DNA from: Deltaproteobacteria bacterium RBG_13_52_11
GTDB taxonomy: Bacteria > Desulfobacterota > B13-G15 > RBG-16-54-18
NCBI GenBank assembly: GCA_001797745.1
Contig: MGQF01000094.1
Location: 1-24,222 of the forward strand
Length of the DNA: 24,222 nt
Direction: 5' to 3'
A model generated the notes under the pieces. That model was not told where the DNA came from and searched no databases. It saw only the letters and a list, made by a program, of their open reading frames with translations. Within the stretch, counting starts at the first letter, position 1. Each line of letters begins with the position of its first letter. Of the stretch, positions 1 to 7,579 are shown piece after piece. Both the position numbers and the translations under genes were made by a program.

Positions 1-128
1 CTGGTGATAATGTGACCTTTCAGGTGGAGTTGATCACTCCTATTGCGTTGGAGAAGGAGTTGCGGTTTGCCATCAGAGAGGGTGGACGCACCGTAGGAGC
101 AGGTGTCGTCACCGAAATCATGGAGTAA
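1..128 (+). CDS. tuf: Elongation factor Tu, C-terminal fragment
   Basis: Only the last 41 codons lie in the window, read in the frame whose codons start at position 3 and end at the TAA at 126-128. The visible peptide includes VELITPIALEKELRFAIREG and ends GAGVVTEIME, which matches the C-terminal beta-barrel domain 3 of EF-Tu. EF-Tu is the GTPase that carries aminoacyl-tRNA to the ribosomal A site. The stop lies 12 nt before the rpsJ start, so the gene is the upstream member of the ribosomal superoperon, as in many bacteria where the str block (rpsL-rpsG-fusA-tuf) leads into S10. The 5' part is outside the window. Confidence 0.95.
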   Translation, partial: GDNVTFQVELITPIALEKELRFAIREGGRTVGAGVVTEIME

Positions 129-140
129 GGGGAATCAAGG

Positions 141-449
141 ATGTCCAACGATCGAATCAGGGGCTGTCTCAAGGCGTTTGATCACAAATTGCTCGATCAG
201 TCCGTTCAGGAGATCGTGGATGCCGTGAGGAGGACCGGTGCGCGGGTGGCCGGACCTATCCCGCTGCCCACCAAGATCAACAAGTACTGTGTCCTCAGAT
301 CGCCGAACATCGACAAGAAATCGAGGGAACAGTTTGAGATGAGGACCCACAAGAGACTTCTTGACATCCTCGAGCCGACCCAGCAGACGGTAGACGCCCT
401 CATGAGATTGGAGATTGCCGCAGGGGTCGATGTAGAAATCAAGTTGTGA
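141..449 (+). CDS. rpsJ: 30S ribosomal protein S10
   Basis: The product is 102 aa, the usual S10 length. It contains the family signature around GPIPLPTKINKYCVLRSP (about residues 38-55), followed by KKSREQFEMRTHKRLLDI. S10 is a head protein of the small subunit; the same protein (NusE) pairs with NusB in antitermination and links NusG to the ribosome. The ATG at 141 is preceded by an AAGGGG-type Shine-Dalgarno sequence. The gene is first in the S10 block, 12 nt after tuf and 13 nt before rplC. No S10 leader attenuator was seen between tuf and rpsJ; the gap is too short for one. Confidence 0.98.
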   Translation: MSNDRIRGCLKAFDHKLLDQSVQEIVDAVRRTGARVAGPIPLPTKINKYCVLRSPNIDKKSREQFEMRTHKRLLDILEPTQQTVDALMRLEIAAGVDVEIKL

Positions 450-462
450 TGGAGTCTTTTCT

Positions 463-1134
463 ATGCTGAAGGGTATTATCGGTCGAAAACTCGGTATGAC
501 GCAGGTCTTCGGTGACAATGGGAATGTCATCCCCATCACCGTTATCGAGGCAGGCCCCTGTGCAATTACCCAGATTAAGACCAAAGAAAAAGAGGGGTAT
601 AATGCCCTCCAGCTCGGCTTCATGAAGAAAAAGCCCCAGCGTGTCAACCGTCCCTTGTCGGGGCACTTTCAGAAGAGCGGCACGGGCCCTTTTTACTTCC
701 TCAAGGAGTTTCGCGTGGACGAGTCAGGGGAGTATACGGTGGGGCAGGAGATAACCCTGGAGACCTTCACTGTCGGGGATGTCGTTGATATAACCGGCAT
801 CAGTAAAGGGAGGGGTTTTGCCGGGGTCATAAAGCGCCACGGCTTTAGAGGTTCCCATGCCTCCCACGGGACCCATGAATACTTCAGACACGGTGGGTCC
901 ATCGGTTCGAACACCTTCCCAGGAAGGACCTTTAAGGGGAAAAGAATGCCCGGACACTATGGCAACAGCCGGGTCACCGTACAGAATTTCAAGATCATCG
1001 ATATAAAACCGGAGAACAACCTCCTCTTGATCAAGGGGGCCATCCCTGGCTCAATCAATTCCATCGTGATCATCAGGGAGGCCACAAAAAAGGGGGCTCC
1101 GCGAGAAGAGCGCGCAGCAGCGAACGGGGGTTAA
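463..1134 (+). CDS. rplC: 50S ribosomal protein L3
   Basis: The 223-aa product begins MLKGIIGRKLGMTQVF, the standard L3 N-terminus, and carries the ISKGRGFAGVIKRHGF segment (about residues 116-131) and the FPGRTFKGKRMPGHYGN loop that reaches toward the peptidyl transferase centre. L3 is an early assembly protein of the large subunit. The protein is slightly longer than the E. coli form (209 aa), with an extra basic and Ala-rich C-terminal tail (KKGAPREERAAANGG). The start ATG follows a GGAG-like site within the short gap after rpsJ. The next gene, rplD, begins 6 nt after the stop. Confidence 0.98.
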   Translation: MLKGIIGRKLGMTQVFGDNGNVIPITVIEAGPCAITQIKTKEKEGYNALQLGFMKKKPQRVNRPLSGHFQKSGTGPFYFLKEFRVDESGEYTVGQEITLETFTVGDVVDITGISKGRGFAGVIKRHGFRGSHASHGTHEYFRHGGSIGSNTFPGRTFKGKRMPGHYGNSRVTVQNFKIIDIKPENNLLLIKGAIPGSINSIVIIREATKKGAPREERAAANGG

Positions 1135-1140
1135 AAGGAA

Positions 1141-1764
1141 ATGGCGCAGTGCGACCTGTACAATCTGGAAAAGAAAAAGGTGGGAAAGCTTGAGTTACAG
1201 GACCATATCTTTGCAGCCCCTGTCAAACCACACCTCTTTTATGAGGTGACCAAATGGCAATTGGCCAAGAGGCGTCGAGGGACCGCCGCTACCAAGGAGC
1301 GCTCGGCGGTGAGCGGCGGAGGGCATAAACCTTGGAGACAAAAGGGAACGGGACGGGCACGAGCTGGAACCAGCAGGTCCCCCCTGTGGAGGGGCGGTGG
1401 TACTATCTTCGGCCCCCACCCTCGGGATTACGGCTATCCCCTCCCAAAAAAGGTCCGCATGGCTGCCCTGCGCTCGGCCTTGAGCCTACGGTACCAAGAG
1501 GGTAAATTCCTCCTCCTCGAGGATTTCCCCTCGTCGGAGGTAAAGACCAGGTCCTTTGTCAAGGCCATGGAGGTTTTGGGCATCAACAACGCCTTGATCG
1601 TAACCGATGGGGAGAACCTCAACCTGGAGCGATCCGCCAGAAACGTACCGTGGGTCAAGGTCTTACGGCATAACGGACTCAACGTATTTGATATCCTCAA
1701 GTACGAGCATCTGATTATCCTGAAACCCGCCATCGAGAAGATAGAAGAGAGATTGAAGGGATGA
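1141..1764 (+). CDS. rplD: 50S ribosomal protein L4
   Basis: The 207-aa product carries the long L4 loop, with GGGHKPWRQKGTGRARAGTS (about residues 59-78) followed by SPLWRGGGTIFGP. This loop lines the nascent-peptide tunnel of the 50S subunit; in E. coli L4 also represses its own operon. The start is close to the rplC stop (TAA, then AAGGAA, then ATG), so the AAGGA is only one or two bases from the start codon, an unusually tight spacing that suggests translational coupling to rplC. Its 3' end overlaps rplW in an ATGA arrangement at 1761-1764. Confidence 0.97.
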   Translation: MAQCDLYNLEKKKVGKLELQDHIFAAPVKPHLFYEVTKWQLAKRRRGTAATKERSAVSGGGHKPWRQKGTGRARAGTSRSPLWRGGGTIFGPHPRDYGYPLPKKVRMAALRSALSLRYQEGKFLLLEDFPSSEVKTRSFVKAMEVLGINNALIVTDGENLNLERSARNVPWVKVLRHNGLNVFDILKYEHLIILKPAIEKIEERLKG

Positions 1765-2051
1765 GAGATATCTATCAGGTAATCAAGAAGCCCTTGATTA
1801 CAGAGAAAGCAAATATCCTCAAGGAAAAGGATAATAAGGTTGCTTTTGTAGTGGATCGAGCGGCCAACAAGGCGGAGATAAAAGCGGCGGTGGAGCGCCT
1901 CCTCAAGGTGAAGGTCCTCAAGGTGCATGTTTCCAACATGAAGGGGAAACCCAGGAGGGTTGGACGCAACATCGGCAAACGCCCCGATTGGAAAAAGGCG
2001 GTGGTCACCCTGAAGCCAGGGGACCGCATTGAATTCTTTGAGGGGGCTTAA
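1761..2051 (+). CDS. rplW: 50S ribosomal protein L23
   Basis: The 96-aa product has the L23 signature IKKPLITEKANIL near the N-terminus and the basic VSNMKGKPRRVGRNIGKRPDWKKA segment. L23 sits at the mouth of the exit tunnel and is the docking site for trigger factor and signal recognition particle. The start codon overlaps the rplD stop as ATGA, so it is probably translated by re-initiating ribosomes. The usual gene order L4-L23-L2 is kept, and rplB follows after 18 nt. Confidence 0.97.
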   Translation: MRDIYQVIKKPLITEKANILKEKDNKVAFVVDRAANKAEIKAAVERLLKVKVLKVHVSNMKGKPRRVGRNIGKRPDWKKAVVTLKPGDRIEFFEGA

Positions 2052-2069
2052 CCGGAGAAAATCTGACCC

Positions 2070-2894
2070 ATGGGCATAAAAAAATACCGACCCACATCCC
2101 CGGGCAGAAGGTTCCAGACGGTTTCGACCTTTGATGAGATCACCCGTTCTGAACCGGAGCGCAGCCTTCTTCGCCCCGCGAAGAGCAGCGGCGGAAGAAA
2201 CAATGCAGGGAGGATGACTGTTAGGTTTAGGGGTGGGGGGCACAAACGGAGGTACCGAATCATCGACTTCGTCAGGAGGGATAAGGTTGAGATACCCGCC
2301 ACGGTGGCGAGTATCGAATATGATCCGAACCGCTCCGCCAGGATCGCCCTGTTGCACTACGCCGATGGGGAAAAGAGATATATCATTGCCCCCCTCGACC
2401 TCAAGGTGGGTAACAAAGTTATGGCAGGGGAAAAGGTGGAGATCGAACCCGGTAACGCCCTTCCCTTGAAAAACATACCCCAGGGCACCTTCATCCACAA
2501 TATTGAGCTGAAGATAGGAAAAGGAGGGCAGTTGATCAGGAGTGGCGGCGGATACGGGCGGATCATGGCGAAAGAAGGCGCCTATGCCCACGTGAGACTC
2601 CCCTCCGGTGAGGTAAGACTGGTGCACCAAGAGTGCTATGCCACCATCGGGCAGGTGAGCAACATAGAGCATGAAAGCATATCCATCGGGAAGGCAGGCA
2701 GGTCCCGGTGGCTCGGGAGGCGCCCTCACGTGCGGGGCGTGGCCATGAATCCGGTAGACCACCCCATGGGAGGGGGAGAGGGTAAGACCTCAGGAGGCGG
2801 ACACCCCGTCAGCCCGTGGGGGGTCCCCACTAAGGGTTACAAAACCAGGAGAAACAAGGCCACGGATAAATACGTCGTTAAGAAAAAGAAATGA
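2070..2894 (+). CDS. rplB: 50S ribosomal protein L2
   Basis: The 274-aa product has normal L2 length. It begins MGIKKYRPTSPGRRFQTVS and carries the C-terminal motif VRGVAMNPVDHPMGGGEGK (about residues 221-239), then PVSPWGVPTKGYKTR. L2 is one of the largest 50S proteins, bridges the subunits and lies near the peptidyl transferase centre. The first histidine of the usual DHPHGGG motif, the functionally important one, is present (H231); the second is Met (M233). The antisense strand has a long open frame across this gene, which I take to be a codon-composition shadow. Confidence 0.98.
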   Translation: MGIKKYRPTSPGRRFQTVSTFDEITRSEPERSLLRPAKSSGGRNNAGRMTVRFRGGGHKRRYRIIDFVRRDKVEIPATVASIEYDPNRSARIALLHYADGEKRYIIAPLDLKVGNKVMAGEKVEIEPGNALPLKNIPQGTFIHNIELKIGKGGQLIRSGGGYGRIMAKEGAYAHVRLPSGEVRLVHQECYATIGQVSNIEHESISIGKAGRSRWLGRRPHVRGVAMNPVDHPMGGGEGKTSGGGHPVSPWGVPTKGYKTRRNKATDKYVVKKKK

Positions 2895-2926
2895 GTTCAT
2901 ATTCTTTGGGATAAACAGGAGGATTT

Positions 2927-3214
2927 GTGGCACGTTCTCTCAAGAAAGGTCCCTATATCGAGCCCAGCCTTTTGAAAAAGATCCAGAAGGCCAGAGAGGG
3001 CACAGGCGATAAAGTAATTAAGACATGGTCGCGTCGGTCCACCATCACCCCTGAATTGGTGGGTTTGACCGTTGCGGTCCATAACGGGAAAAAATTCATC
3101 CCCGTTTTCGTCACTGAGGATATGGTGGGATATAAACTGGGTGAATTTGCCCCCACCCGTGTCTTTCACAGCCATGCTGGGGATAGAAAGACCAGGGTGG
3201 TCAAGAGCGCATAA
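2927..3214 (+). CDS. rpsS: 30S ribosomal protein S19
   Basis: The 95-aa product starts MARSLKKGPYIEPSLLKKI and contains KTWSRRSTITPELVGLTVAVHNGKKF and the GEFAPTR motif, all typical of S19. S19 forms a complex with S13 in the 30S head and contacts the A-site tRNA and the intersubunit bridge. The start codon is GTG at 2927, set by an AGGAGG at 2918-2923. The gene lies 32 nt after rplB and 18 nt before rplV. Confidence 0.98.
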   Translation: MARSLKKGPYIEPSLLKKIQKAREGTGDKVIKTWSRRSTITPELVGLTVAVHNGKKFIPVFVTEDMVGYKLGEFAPTRVFHSHAGDRKTRVVKSA

Positions 3215-3232
3215 AGAGGAGTTGAAAGGAAG

Positions 3233-3577
3233 ATGGAGGTCTCGGCTAGAGCGCGATATGTGAGGGTTTCCCCTCAAAAGGCCAGATTGGTGACCGAGCT
3301 GGTGAAGGGCAAAAAGGTGGAGGAGGCTTTGAATGTACTTGCCTTTACCCACAAGGCCTTTGCCAAGACCTTGACCAAGCTGATCAATTCCGCCGTGGCC
3401 AACGCCCAGCAGAATAACCAGATGGATGTAGACACCCTCGTGATCAAGAGGATTTCGGTAGACGGCGGACCTACCCTCAAGCGGCATATACCGAGGGCTA
3501 TGGGGAGGGCCACCATGATTAGAAAGAGGTCCAGCCACATAACGGTGGTTTTGGATGAAAAAAACAAGGGGAGGTGA
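3233..3577 (+). CDS. rplV: 50S ribosomal protein L22
   Basis: The 114-aa product begins MEVSARARYVRVSPQKARLV and contains the beta-hairpin region ending GRATMIRKRSSHITVVL. This hairpin reaches into the exit tunnel with L4 and is a classic site of macrolide-resistance changes in other bacteria. A GGAAG site precedes the ATG. The stop TGA at 3575-3577 lies within the GGGGAGGTGA that also serves as the ribosome-binding site of rpsC, so the two are probably coupled. Confidence 0.97.
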   Translation: MEVSARARYVRVSPQKARLVTELVKGKKVEEALNVLAFTHKAFAKTLTKLINSAVANAQQNNQMDVDTLVIKRISVDGGPTLKRHIPRAMGRATMIRKRSSHITVVLDEKNKGR

Positions 3578-3581
3578 TAGC

Positions 3582-4238
3582 TTGGGGCAAAAAGTACATC
3601 CGATCGGGTTTAGGCTGGGAACCATAAAAAATTGGAATTCCAAATGGTTCGCCGAGAGGGATTACGCGACCCTCTTACACGAGGATTTGACCATCAGGAA
3701 CTACGTCACTACCAAGCTATCCCATGCAGCGGTCTCCACAGTGGAAATAGAACGGGTAGCAAACAAGGCGAGCAAGGTAAAGGTAAATATATCTACTGCC
3801 CGGCCAGGTATCATCATCGGCAAAAAAGGGGCGGAGGTGGAAAACCTCAAAAACGAGCTCCAGGCCTTAACGAAAAAGGAGATCATCATCAATATCAAAG
3901 AGATCAGAAAGGCCGAGACTGACGCCAAACTGGTGGCTGAGAACGTGGCCTTCCAGTTGCAGCGCCGGGTGGCCTTCAGGAGGGCGATGAAGCGCAGTGT
4001 GAACTCCGCCATCAAGTTGGGGGCGCAGGGAATAAAGATCGCCTGTTCCGGGAGATTAGGGGGACATGAGATGGCCCGCCGAGAATGGTACCGAGAGGGG
4101 CGGGTTCCCCTGCACACCATCCGCGCCGATATCGATTACGGCGTCGCCGAGGCCAAAACGACGTACGGTATAATAGGGATAAAGGTGTGGATATTTAATG
4201 GAGAGGTCCTCTCCTCCCGAGAGGGCATTGCTTCCTAA
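3582..4238 (+). CDS. rpsC: 30S ribosomal protein S3 (TTG start)
   Basis: The 218-aa product is read from the TTG at 3582, giving MGQKVHPIGFRLGTIKNW, the standard S3 N-terminus. A longer in-frame reading from an ATG at 3555 would add nine residues absent from S3 proteins and would overlap rplV, so I reject it. The KH domain shows IIIGKKGAEVENLKNEL (about residues 69-85) with its GxxG loop, and the C-terminal part has GRLGGHEMARREWYREGRVP. S3 helps form the mRNA entry channel and its helicase. The ribosome-binding site is GGAGGTGA, just 4 nt upstream. Confidence 0.96.
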   Translation: MGQKVHPIGFRLGTIKNWNSKWFAERDYATLLHEDLTIRNYVTTKLSHAAVSTVEIERVANKASKVKVNISTARPGIIIGKKGAEVENLKNELQALTKKEIIINIKEIRKAETDAKLVAENVAFQLQRRVAFRRAMKRSVNSAIKLGAQGIKIACSGRLGGHEMARREWYREGRVPLHTIRADIDYGVAEAKTTYGIIGIKVWIFNGEVLSSREGIAS

Positions 4239-4252
4239 CATGGCAGGACACG

Positions 4253-4666
4253 ATGCTGTCGCCCAAGAAGACTAAATACCGCAAGCAACAGAAGGGAAGG
4301 ATCCGAGGGAAAGCCCATGCGGGCAACGAGCTTAACTTCGGCGAATTCGGCCTCCAGGCATTAGAGGGGGGAAGGATAACCAACCGCCAGATCGAAGCGG
4401 CTCGTATCGCCATGACCCGTTTCATCAAGCGGACTGGAAGGATCTGGATCCGCATCTTCCCTGATAAGCCCTTCACCAAGAAGCCCGCCGAGACCAGGAT
4501 GGGAAAGGGGAAGGGGGCTGTTGAGGGATGGGTGGCCGTGGTGAAATCGGGCCGCATCCTGTACGAGATGGAGGGCGTCCCTGAAGAAAGGGCAAAGGAG
4601 GCCTTTCGGCTCGCCTCGCACAAACTCCCCCTCGCCACCCGATTTGTGGCCCGGGAGGAGATATGA
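4253..4666 (+). CDS. rplP: 50S ribosomal protein L16
   Basis: The 137-aa product begins MLSPKKTKYRKQQKGRIRG and contains RIWIRIFPDKPFTKKPAETR followed by MGKGKGAVEGWVAVVK, the diagnostic L16 core. L16 organises the A-site tRNA binding region of the 50S subunit. The length matches the family. Only a weak GCAGGA-like site precedes the ATG, 14 nt after rpsC. The stop overlaps the rpmC start as ATGA at 4663-4666. Confidence 0.97.
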   Translation: MLSPKKTKYRKQQKGRIRGKAHAGNELNFGEFGLQALEGGRITNRQIEAARIAMTRFIKRTGRIWIRIFPDKPFTKKPAETRMGKGKGAVEGWVAVVKSGRILYEMEGVPEERAKEAFRLASHKLPLATRFVAREEI

Positions 4667-4890
4667 TGAGGGCACGGGAACTGCGGGAATTGAGCATGGA
4701 TGAGCTTCACCAAAAAGAGCATGACCTCAAGGAAGAGCTCTTTAACCTCAGGTTCCAGCGAGCCACCGGACAACTAGAGAATCTCATGCGTTTGACCCAC
4801 GTCAAGCGCGATATTGCCAGGGTCAAGACCGTTGTGCGCGAGAGGATGGGAAAGGAGAGCAATGAAAAGGCGGGGAATGAGAAAAAATGA
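4663..4890 (+). CDS. rpmC: 50S ribosomal protein L29
   Basis: The 75-aa product (two consecutive ATG codons, either of which could initiate) has the L29 pattern RELRELSMDELHQKEHDLKEELFNLRFQRATGQL, two antiparallel helices with the conserved FNLRFQ motif, then a charged tail KESNEKAGNEKK. L29 lies next to L23 at the tunnel exit. The start overlaps the rplP stop and a GGAGG site sits in the rplP end. Its 3' end overlaps rpsQ by 29 nt, an unusually long overlap for this operon. Confidence 0.95.
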   Translation: MMRARELRELSMDELHQKEHDLKEELFNLRFQRATGQLENLMRLTHVKRDIARVKTVVRERMGKESNEKAGNEKK

Positions 4891-5125
4891 AATAGGGATT
4901 GTGGTCAGCAATAAGATGAATAAAACGGCAACCATCCAGGTGGAACGCATGACCCAACACCCCGTATACAAGAAATATATCAAACGCTACACTACCTATA
5001 AGGCACATGATGCGGAGAATACCTGTGGCGTCGGCGACAAGGTATTGATCGAGGAAACCCGCCCCCTCAGCAAGACCAAGAGGTGGAATGTAAAGAAGAT
5101 CATCGAAAAGGCACCGGAGGTCTAA
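4862..5125 (+). CDS. rpsQ: 30S ribosomal protein S17
   Basis: The 87-aa product from the ATG at 4862 begins MKRRGMRKNEIGIVVSNKMN and contains the S17 core KTATIQVERMTQHPVYKKY and a GVGDKVLIEETRPLSKTKRW segment. S17 is an OB-fold primary 16S rRNA binder. I chose 4862 because AAAGGAGAG lies 4-11 nt upstream. An ATG at 4877 is a possible alternative, and the longer open frame from 4814 adds a sequence not seen in S17. The start lies within rpmC. A short gap of 9 nt separates it from rplN. Confidence 0.93.
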   Translation: MKRRGMRKNEIGIVVSNKMNKTATIQVERMTQHPVYKKYIKRYTTYKAHDAENTCGVGDKVLIEETRPLSKTKRWNVKKIIEKAPEV

Positions 5126-5134
5126 CGGATACCA

Positions 5135-5503
5135 ATGATTCAGATGCAGACCATTTTGGATGTGGCCGACAATTCTGGTGCGAGAAAGATCGGCTGTATC
5201 AAGGTCTTGGGGAGCTCAAAGAGAAAGTATGCCTCGTTGGGTGATGTGATCGTGGTCTCGGTCAAGGACGCCATCCCCAACTCTAAGATCAAGAAGGGAG
5301 ATGTGGTAAGGGCCGTGGTAGTCAGGACTAAAAAGGGCGTAAAGAGACCCGATGGTTCATATATAAAGTTTGACGATAACTCAGCCGTACTCATCAGCCC
5401 GCAAAATGAACCTATTGGTACCCGGATCTTCGGTCCGGTGGCCAGGGAGCTCAGGGCGAAAAAGTTCATGAAGATTATCTCTCTGGCCCCGGAGGTCCTG
5501 TGA
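5135..5503 (+). CDS. rplN: 50S ribosomal protein L14
   Basis: The 122-aa product, exactly the usual L14 length, begins MIQMQTILDVADNSGARKIG and ends RELRAKKFMKIISLAPEVL. The intermediate KKGDVVRAVVVRTKKGVKRPDG motif is diagnostic. L14 sits at the subunit interface, in bridge B8, and contacts L19. It opens the spc block. Its stop TGA at 5501-5503 overlaps the GTG that probably starts rplX. Confidence 0.98.
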   Translation: MIQMQTILDVADNSGARKIGCIKVLGSSKRKYASLGDVIVVSVKDAIPNSKIKKGDVVRAVVVRTKKGVKRPDGSYIKFDDNSAVLISPQNEPIGTRIFGPVARELRAKKFMKIISLAPEVL

Positions 5504-5835
5504 GAAGGGTTATGGAGAAGGAATTAATCAAGAAAAACGACACCGTGATGGTGGTTGCAGGCAAGGAGAAGGGAAAGTCGGGGAAGGTGTTTAAGGTCCT
5601 CCCCGGAAAGGACGCGGTGTTCATTGAGCGCCTCAACTTTGTCAAGAAACACCTCAGACCCGGTGCTAGCCATGGGAAGGGAGGCATCGTGGAACAGGAG
5701 GCCCCCATTCACATCTCCAATGTCCAACTGCTCTGCGGCAAGTGCAACCTCCCCACCCGCATAGGGAAAAAGGCTTTGGAAGATGGAAGGCGAATCAGAA
5801 TATGCAGGAAGTGTGGAGAGGCCATCGATGAGTAG
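5500..5835 (+). CDS. rplX: 50S ribosomal protein L24 with Cys4 zinc motif
   Basis: The product is 111 aa from the GTG at 5500, or 107 aa from the ATG at 5512; GGAGG at 5491-5495 favours the GTG and AGAAGG at 5503-5508 the ATG. The KOW segment KKNDTVMVVAGKEKGKSGKV is clear, followed by GKGGIVEQEAPIHISNV. The C-terminal part carries CGKC (79-82) and CRKC (102-105), a Cys4 zinc-ribbon pattern replacing the Cys-free form of E. coli. L24 is an assembly initiator of the 50S subunit. Confidence 0.95.
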   Translation: MRRVMEKELIKKNDTVMVVAGKEKGKSGKVFKVLPGKDAVFIERLNFVKKHLRPGASHGKGGIVEQEAPIHISNVQLLCGKCNLPTRIGKKALEDGRRIRICRKCGEAIDE

Positions 5836-5858
5836 AATCTCCGTGAGGTAGGTCGGCG

Positions 5859-6395
5859 ATGTCGTTGAAAGAATACTATCATAAAGAAGTTGTTCCAGCC
5901 CTGCAGAAGCACTTTAGCCACAGAAACATCCTGGAGGTCCCCAGGCTGGAAAAGATCGTCATCAACATGGGGCTGGGGGAGGCCATGCAAAACATCAAGA
6001 TCCTCGACTCCGCCATGGAGGAGATAGCCGCCATCGCGGGACAGAGGCCGGTTATCACCAAGGCCAAGCGGTCTATCGCTCAGTTCAAACTGAGGGCTGG
6101 CATGCCCATCGGCTGTATGGTGACCCTGAGAAAAGAGAGGATGTATGAGTTCCTGAACAGGCTCATCAATGTAGCCCTTCCCCGGGTGAGGGACTTCCGC
6201 GGGTTTTCCCCCCATGCCTTTGATGGCAGGGGTAATTATGCCTTAGGGATAAAGGAGCAAATCATCTTCCCTGAGATCAATTATGATAAGATAGACAAGA
6301 TCAAAGGAATGAATATCGTTATCACGACCACAGCCAAAACAGATGAGGAGGGAAGGGAACTCCTCAAGCTGTTGGGTATGCCCTTTAGGAGTTAA
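5859..6395 (+). CDS. rplE: 50S ribosomal protein L5
   Basis: The 178-aa product contains PRLEKIVINMGLGEA (about residues 28-42), QRPVITKAKRSIAQFKLR, the LPRVRDFRGFSPHAFDGRGNY loop and GIKEQIIFPEI, all standard for L5. L5 binds 5S rRNA with L18 in the central protuberance and contacts the P-site tRNA. A GAGGTAGG site lies just before the ATG. The gene is 23 nt after rplX and 12 nt before rpsN. Confidence 0.98.
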   Translation: MSLKEYYHKEVVPALQKHFSHRNILEVPRLEKIVINMGLGEAMQNIKILDSAMEEIAAIAGQRPVITKAKRSIAQFKLRAGMPIGCMVTLRKERMYEFLNRLINVALPRVRDFRGFSPHAFDGRGNYALGIKEQIIFPEINYDKIDKIKGMNIVITTTAKTDEEGRELLKLLGMPFRS

Positions 6396-6407
6396 GGAGG
6401 TTTCCCC

Positions 6408-6593
6408 GTGGCAAGAAAGGCGCTCATAGTGAAGGCCCAGCGGCCAAAAAAATTCAAGGTGAGAGATTACAATAGGTGCCCTATCTGCGGGAGGTCCCGC
6501 GCCTATTACAGAAAGTTCAATATGTGCCGTATCTGTCTGAGGAAATTTGCCCTCCAGGGAGACATCCCGGGGGTTACCAAGTCCAGTTGGTAA
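6408..6593 (+). CDS. rpsN: 30S ribosomal protein S14, zinc-binding (type Z)
   Basis: The 61-aa product starts at a GTG (6408) after AAGGAGG at 6394-6400 and reads MARKALIVKAQRPKKFKVRD. It is the short zinc form: C24-P-I-C27 and C40-R-I-C43 around the conserved RSRAYYRKFNM, ending GVTKSSW. S14 occupies the 30S head near S3, S10 and S19. The short form is common outside the Gammaproteobacteria and depends on zinc. Confidence 0.98.
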   Translation: MARKALIVKAQRPKKFKVRDYNRCPICGRSRAYYRKFNMCRICLRKFALQGDIPGVTKSSW

Positions 6594-6611
6594 TGTAAGA
6601 GGAGGCAATCT

Positions 6612-7010
6612 ATGAGCATGACTGACCCCATAGCTCACATGTTGACCAAGGTGCGTAACGCCATTGTGGCCAAAAAAACAGAGGTAGAGATCCCCTCCTC
6701 CAAGATGAAGGCTCGGATAGCTGAAATATTCAAAGAAGAAGGGTATATCAAAGCCTATGAGATTATCCCCGGCAATACACAGGGTATCCTCAAGATACGC
6801 TTCAAATACGACAATCATGCACAGAATGTAATCGTCAACTTGCAGCGGGTGAGCAAGCCCAGCCGCAGGGTTTATGTGGCCAAGGATGAAATCCCATCGG
6901 TGTTAAGCGGAATGGGAACAACCATCCTCTCCACCTCCAAGGGGGTGATGACGGATCGCGCAGCACGCCAGGCGGGGGTAGGGGGGGAAGTCATCTGCTA
7001 TGTCTGGTAG
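6612..7010 (+). CDS. rpsH: 30S ribosomal protein S8
   Basis: The 132-aa product begins MSMTDPIAHMLTKVRNAI and ends with GVMTDRAARQAGVGGEVICYVW. The pattern of N-terminal domain, STSKGVMT motif and C-terminal YVW is diagnostic of S8. S8 binds helix 21 of 16S rRNA; in E. coli it also represses the spc operon through a site near rplE. No obvious target hairpin was identified here by eye. The ATG follows AAGAGGAGGCAATCT. Confidence 0.98.
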   Translation: MSMTDPIAHMLTKVRNAIVAKKTEVEIPSSKMKARIAEIFKEEGYIKAYEIIPGNTQGILKIRFKYDNHAQNVIVNLQRVSKPSRRVYVAKDEIPSVLSGMGTTILSTSKGVMTDRAARQAGVGGEVICYVW

Positions 7011-7029
7011 CTTCCAGAGGGAGAACTAG

Positions 7030-7569
7030 ATGTCCAGGATAGGAAAGGCCCCCATACCTGTCCCCCAAGGTGTCGAGGTAAAACAAGCGGGATCTGCCGT
7101 GGAAGTAAAAGGTCCCAGAGGAACCCTGTCGCAGACCATACCCATGGGCATCTCCTTCCAGGTCGAGGGTGAAATGCTTCACGTCAAACGCAATGGGGAT
7201 GCAAAGCAGGTACGTTCCCTCCATGGCCTGGTCAGGACACTGATTGCCAATATGGTAACGGGGGTAACCCAGGGGTTTGAAAAAAGACTCGAGATAGTGG
7301 GGATAGGATACCGGGCCAATCTCCAGGGCAGGAACCTCCAGTTAAGCTTGGGCTACTCACACCCAGTGATCTATTCCATTCCCGAGGGCATCGAGGTGGC
7401 AGTGGAGAAGCAGACCAACATCACGATAACGGGAATCGATAAACAAAAGGTCGGGCAGGTGGCAGCCGAGATACGAAACTTCAAAAAACCCGAGCCCTAC
7501 AAGGGAAAGGGGATTAGATACGTAGGAGAGCAGGTCCGCCGGAAAGCGGGCAAGGCAAAAGGCGGCTAA
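7030..7569 (+). CDS. rplF: 50S ribosomal protein L6
   Basis: The 179-aa product starts MSRIGKAPIPVPQGVEVK and ends with the conserved KKPEPYKGKGIRYVGEQVRRKAGKAKGG. The two repeated L6 domains are visible (residues about 1-82 and 83-175). L6 lies near the factor-binding site and the sarcin-ricin loop. The ATG follows GAGGGAGAACTAG after a 19-nt gap, and rplR begins 10 nt after the stop. Confidence 0.98.
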   Translation: MSRIGKAPIPVPQGVEVKQAGSAVEVKGPRGTLSQTIPMGISFQVEGEMLHVKRNGDAKQVRSLHGLVRTLIANMVTGVTQGFEKRLEIVGIGYRANLQGRNLQLSLGYSHPVIYSIPEGIEVAVEKQTNITITGIDKQKVGQVAAEIRNFKKPEPYKGKGIRYVGEQVRRKAGKAKGG

Positions 7570-7579
7570 GGAGGAGGGT

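Noticed and set aside
128..141. S10 leader or attenuator upstream of rpsJ
   Set aside because: Only 12 nt separate tuf and rpsJ, so no leader structure can fit.
1434..2762. 442-codon open frame on the minus strand across rplD, rplW and rplB
   Set aside because: It lies fully opposite three unmistakable ribosomal genes. It is Pro/Gly/His-rich with no motif, as expected of an antisense composition shadow.
2897..3643. 248-codon minus-strand frame across rpsS and rplV
   Set aside because: Opposite conserved genes, no recognisable product or ribosome-binding site.
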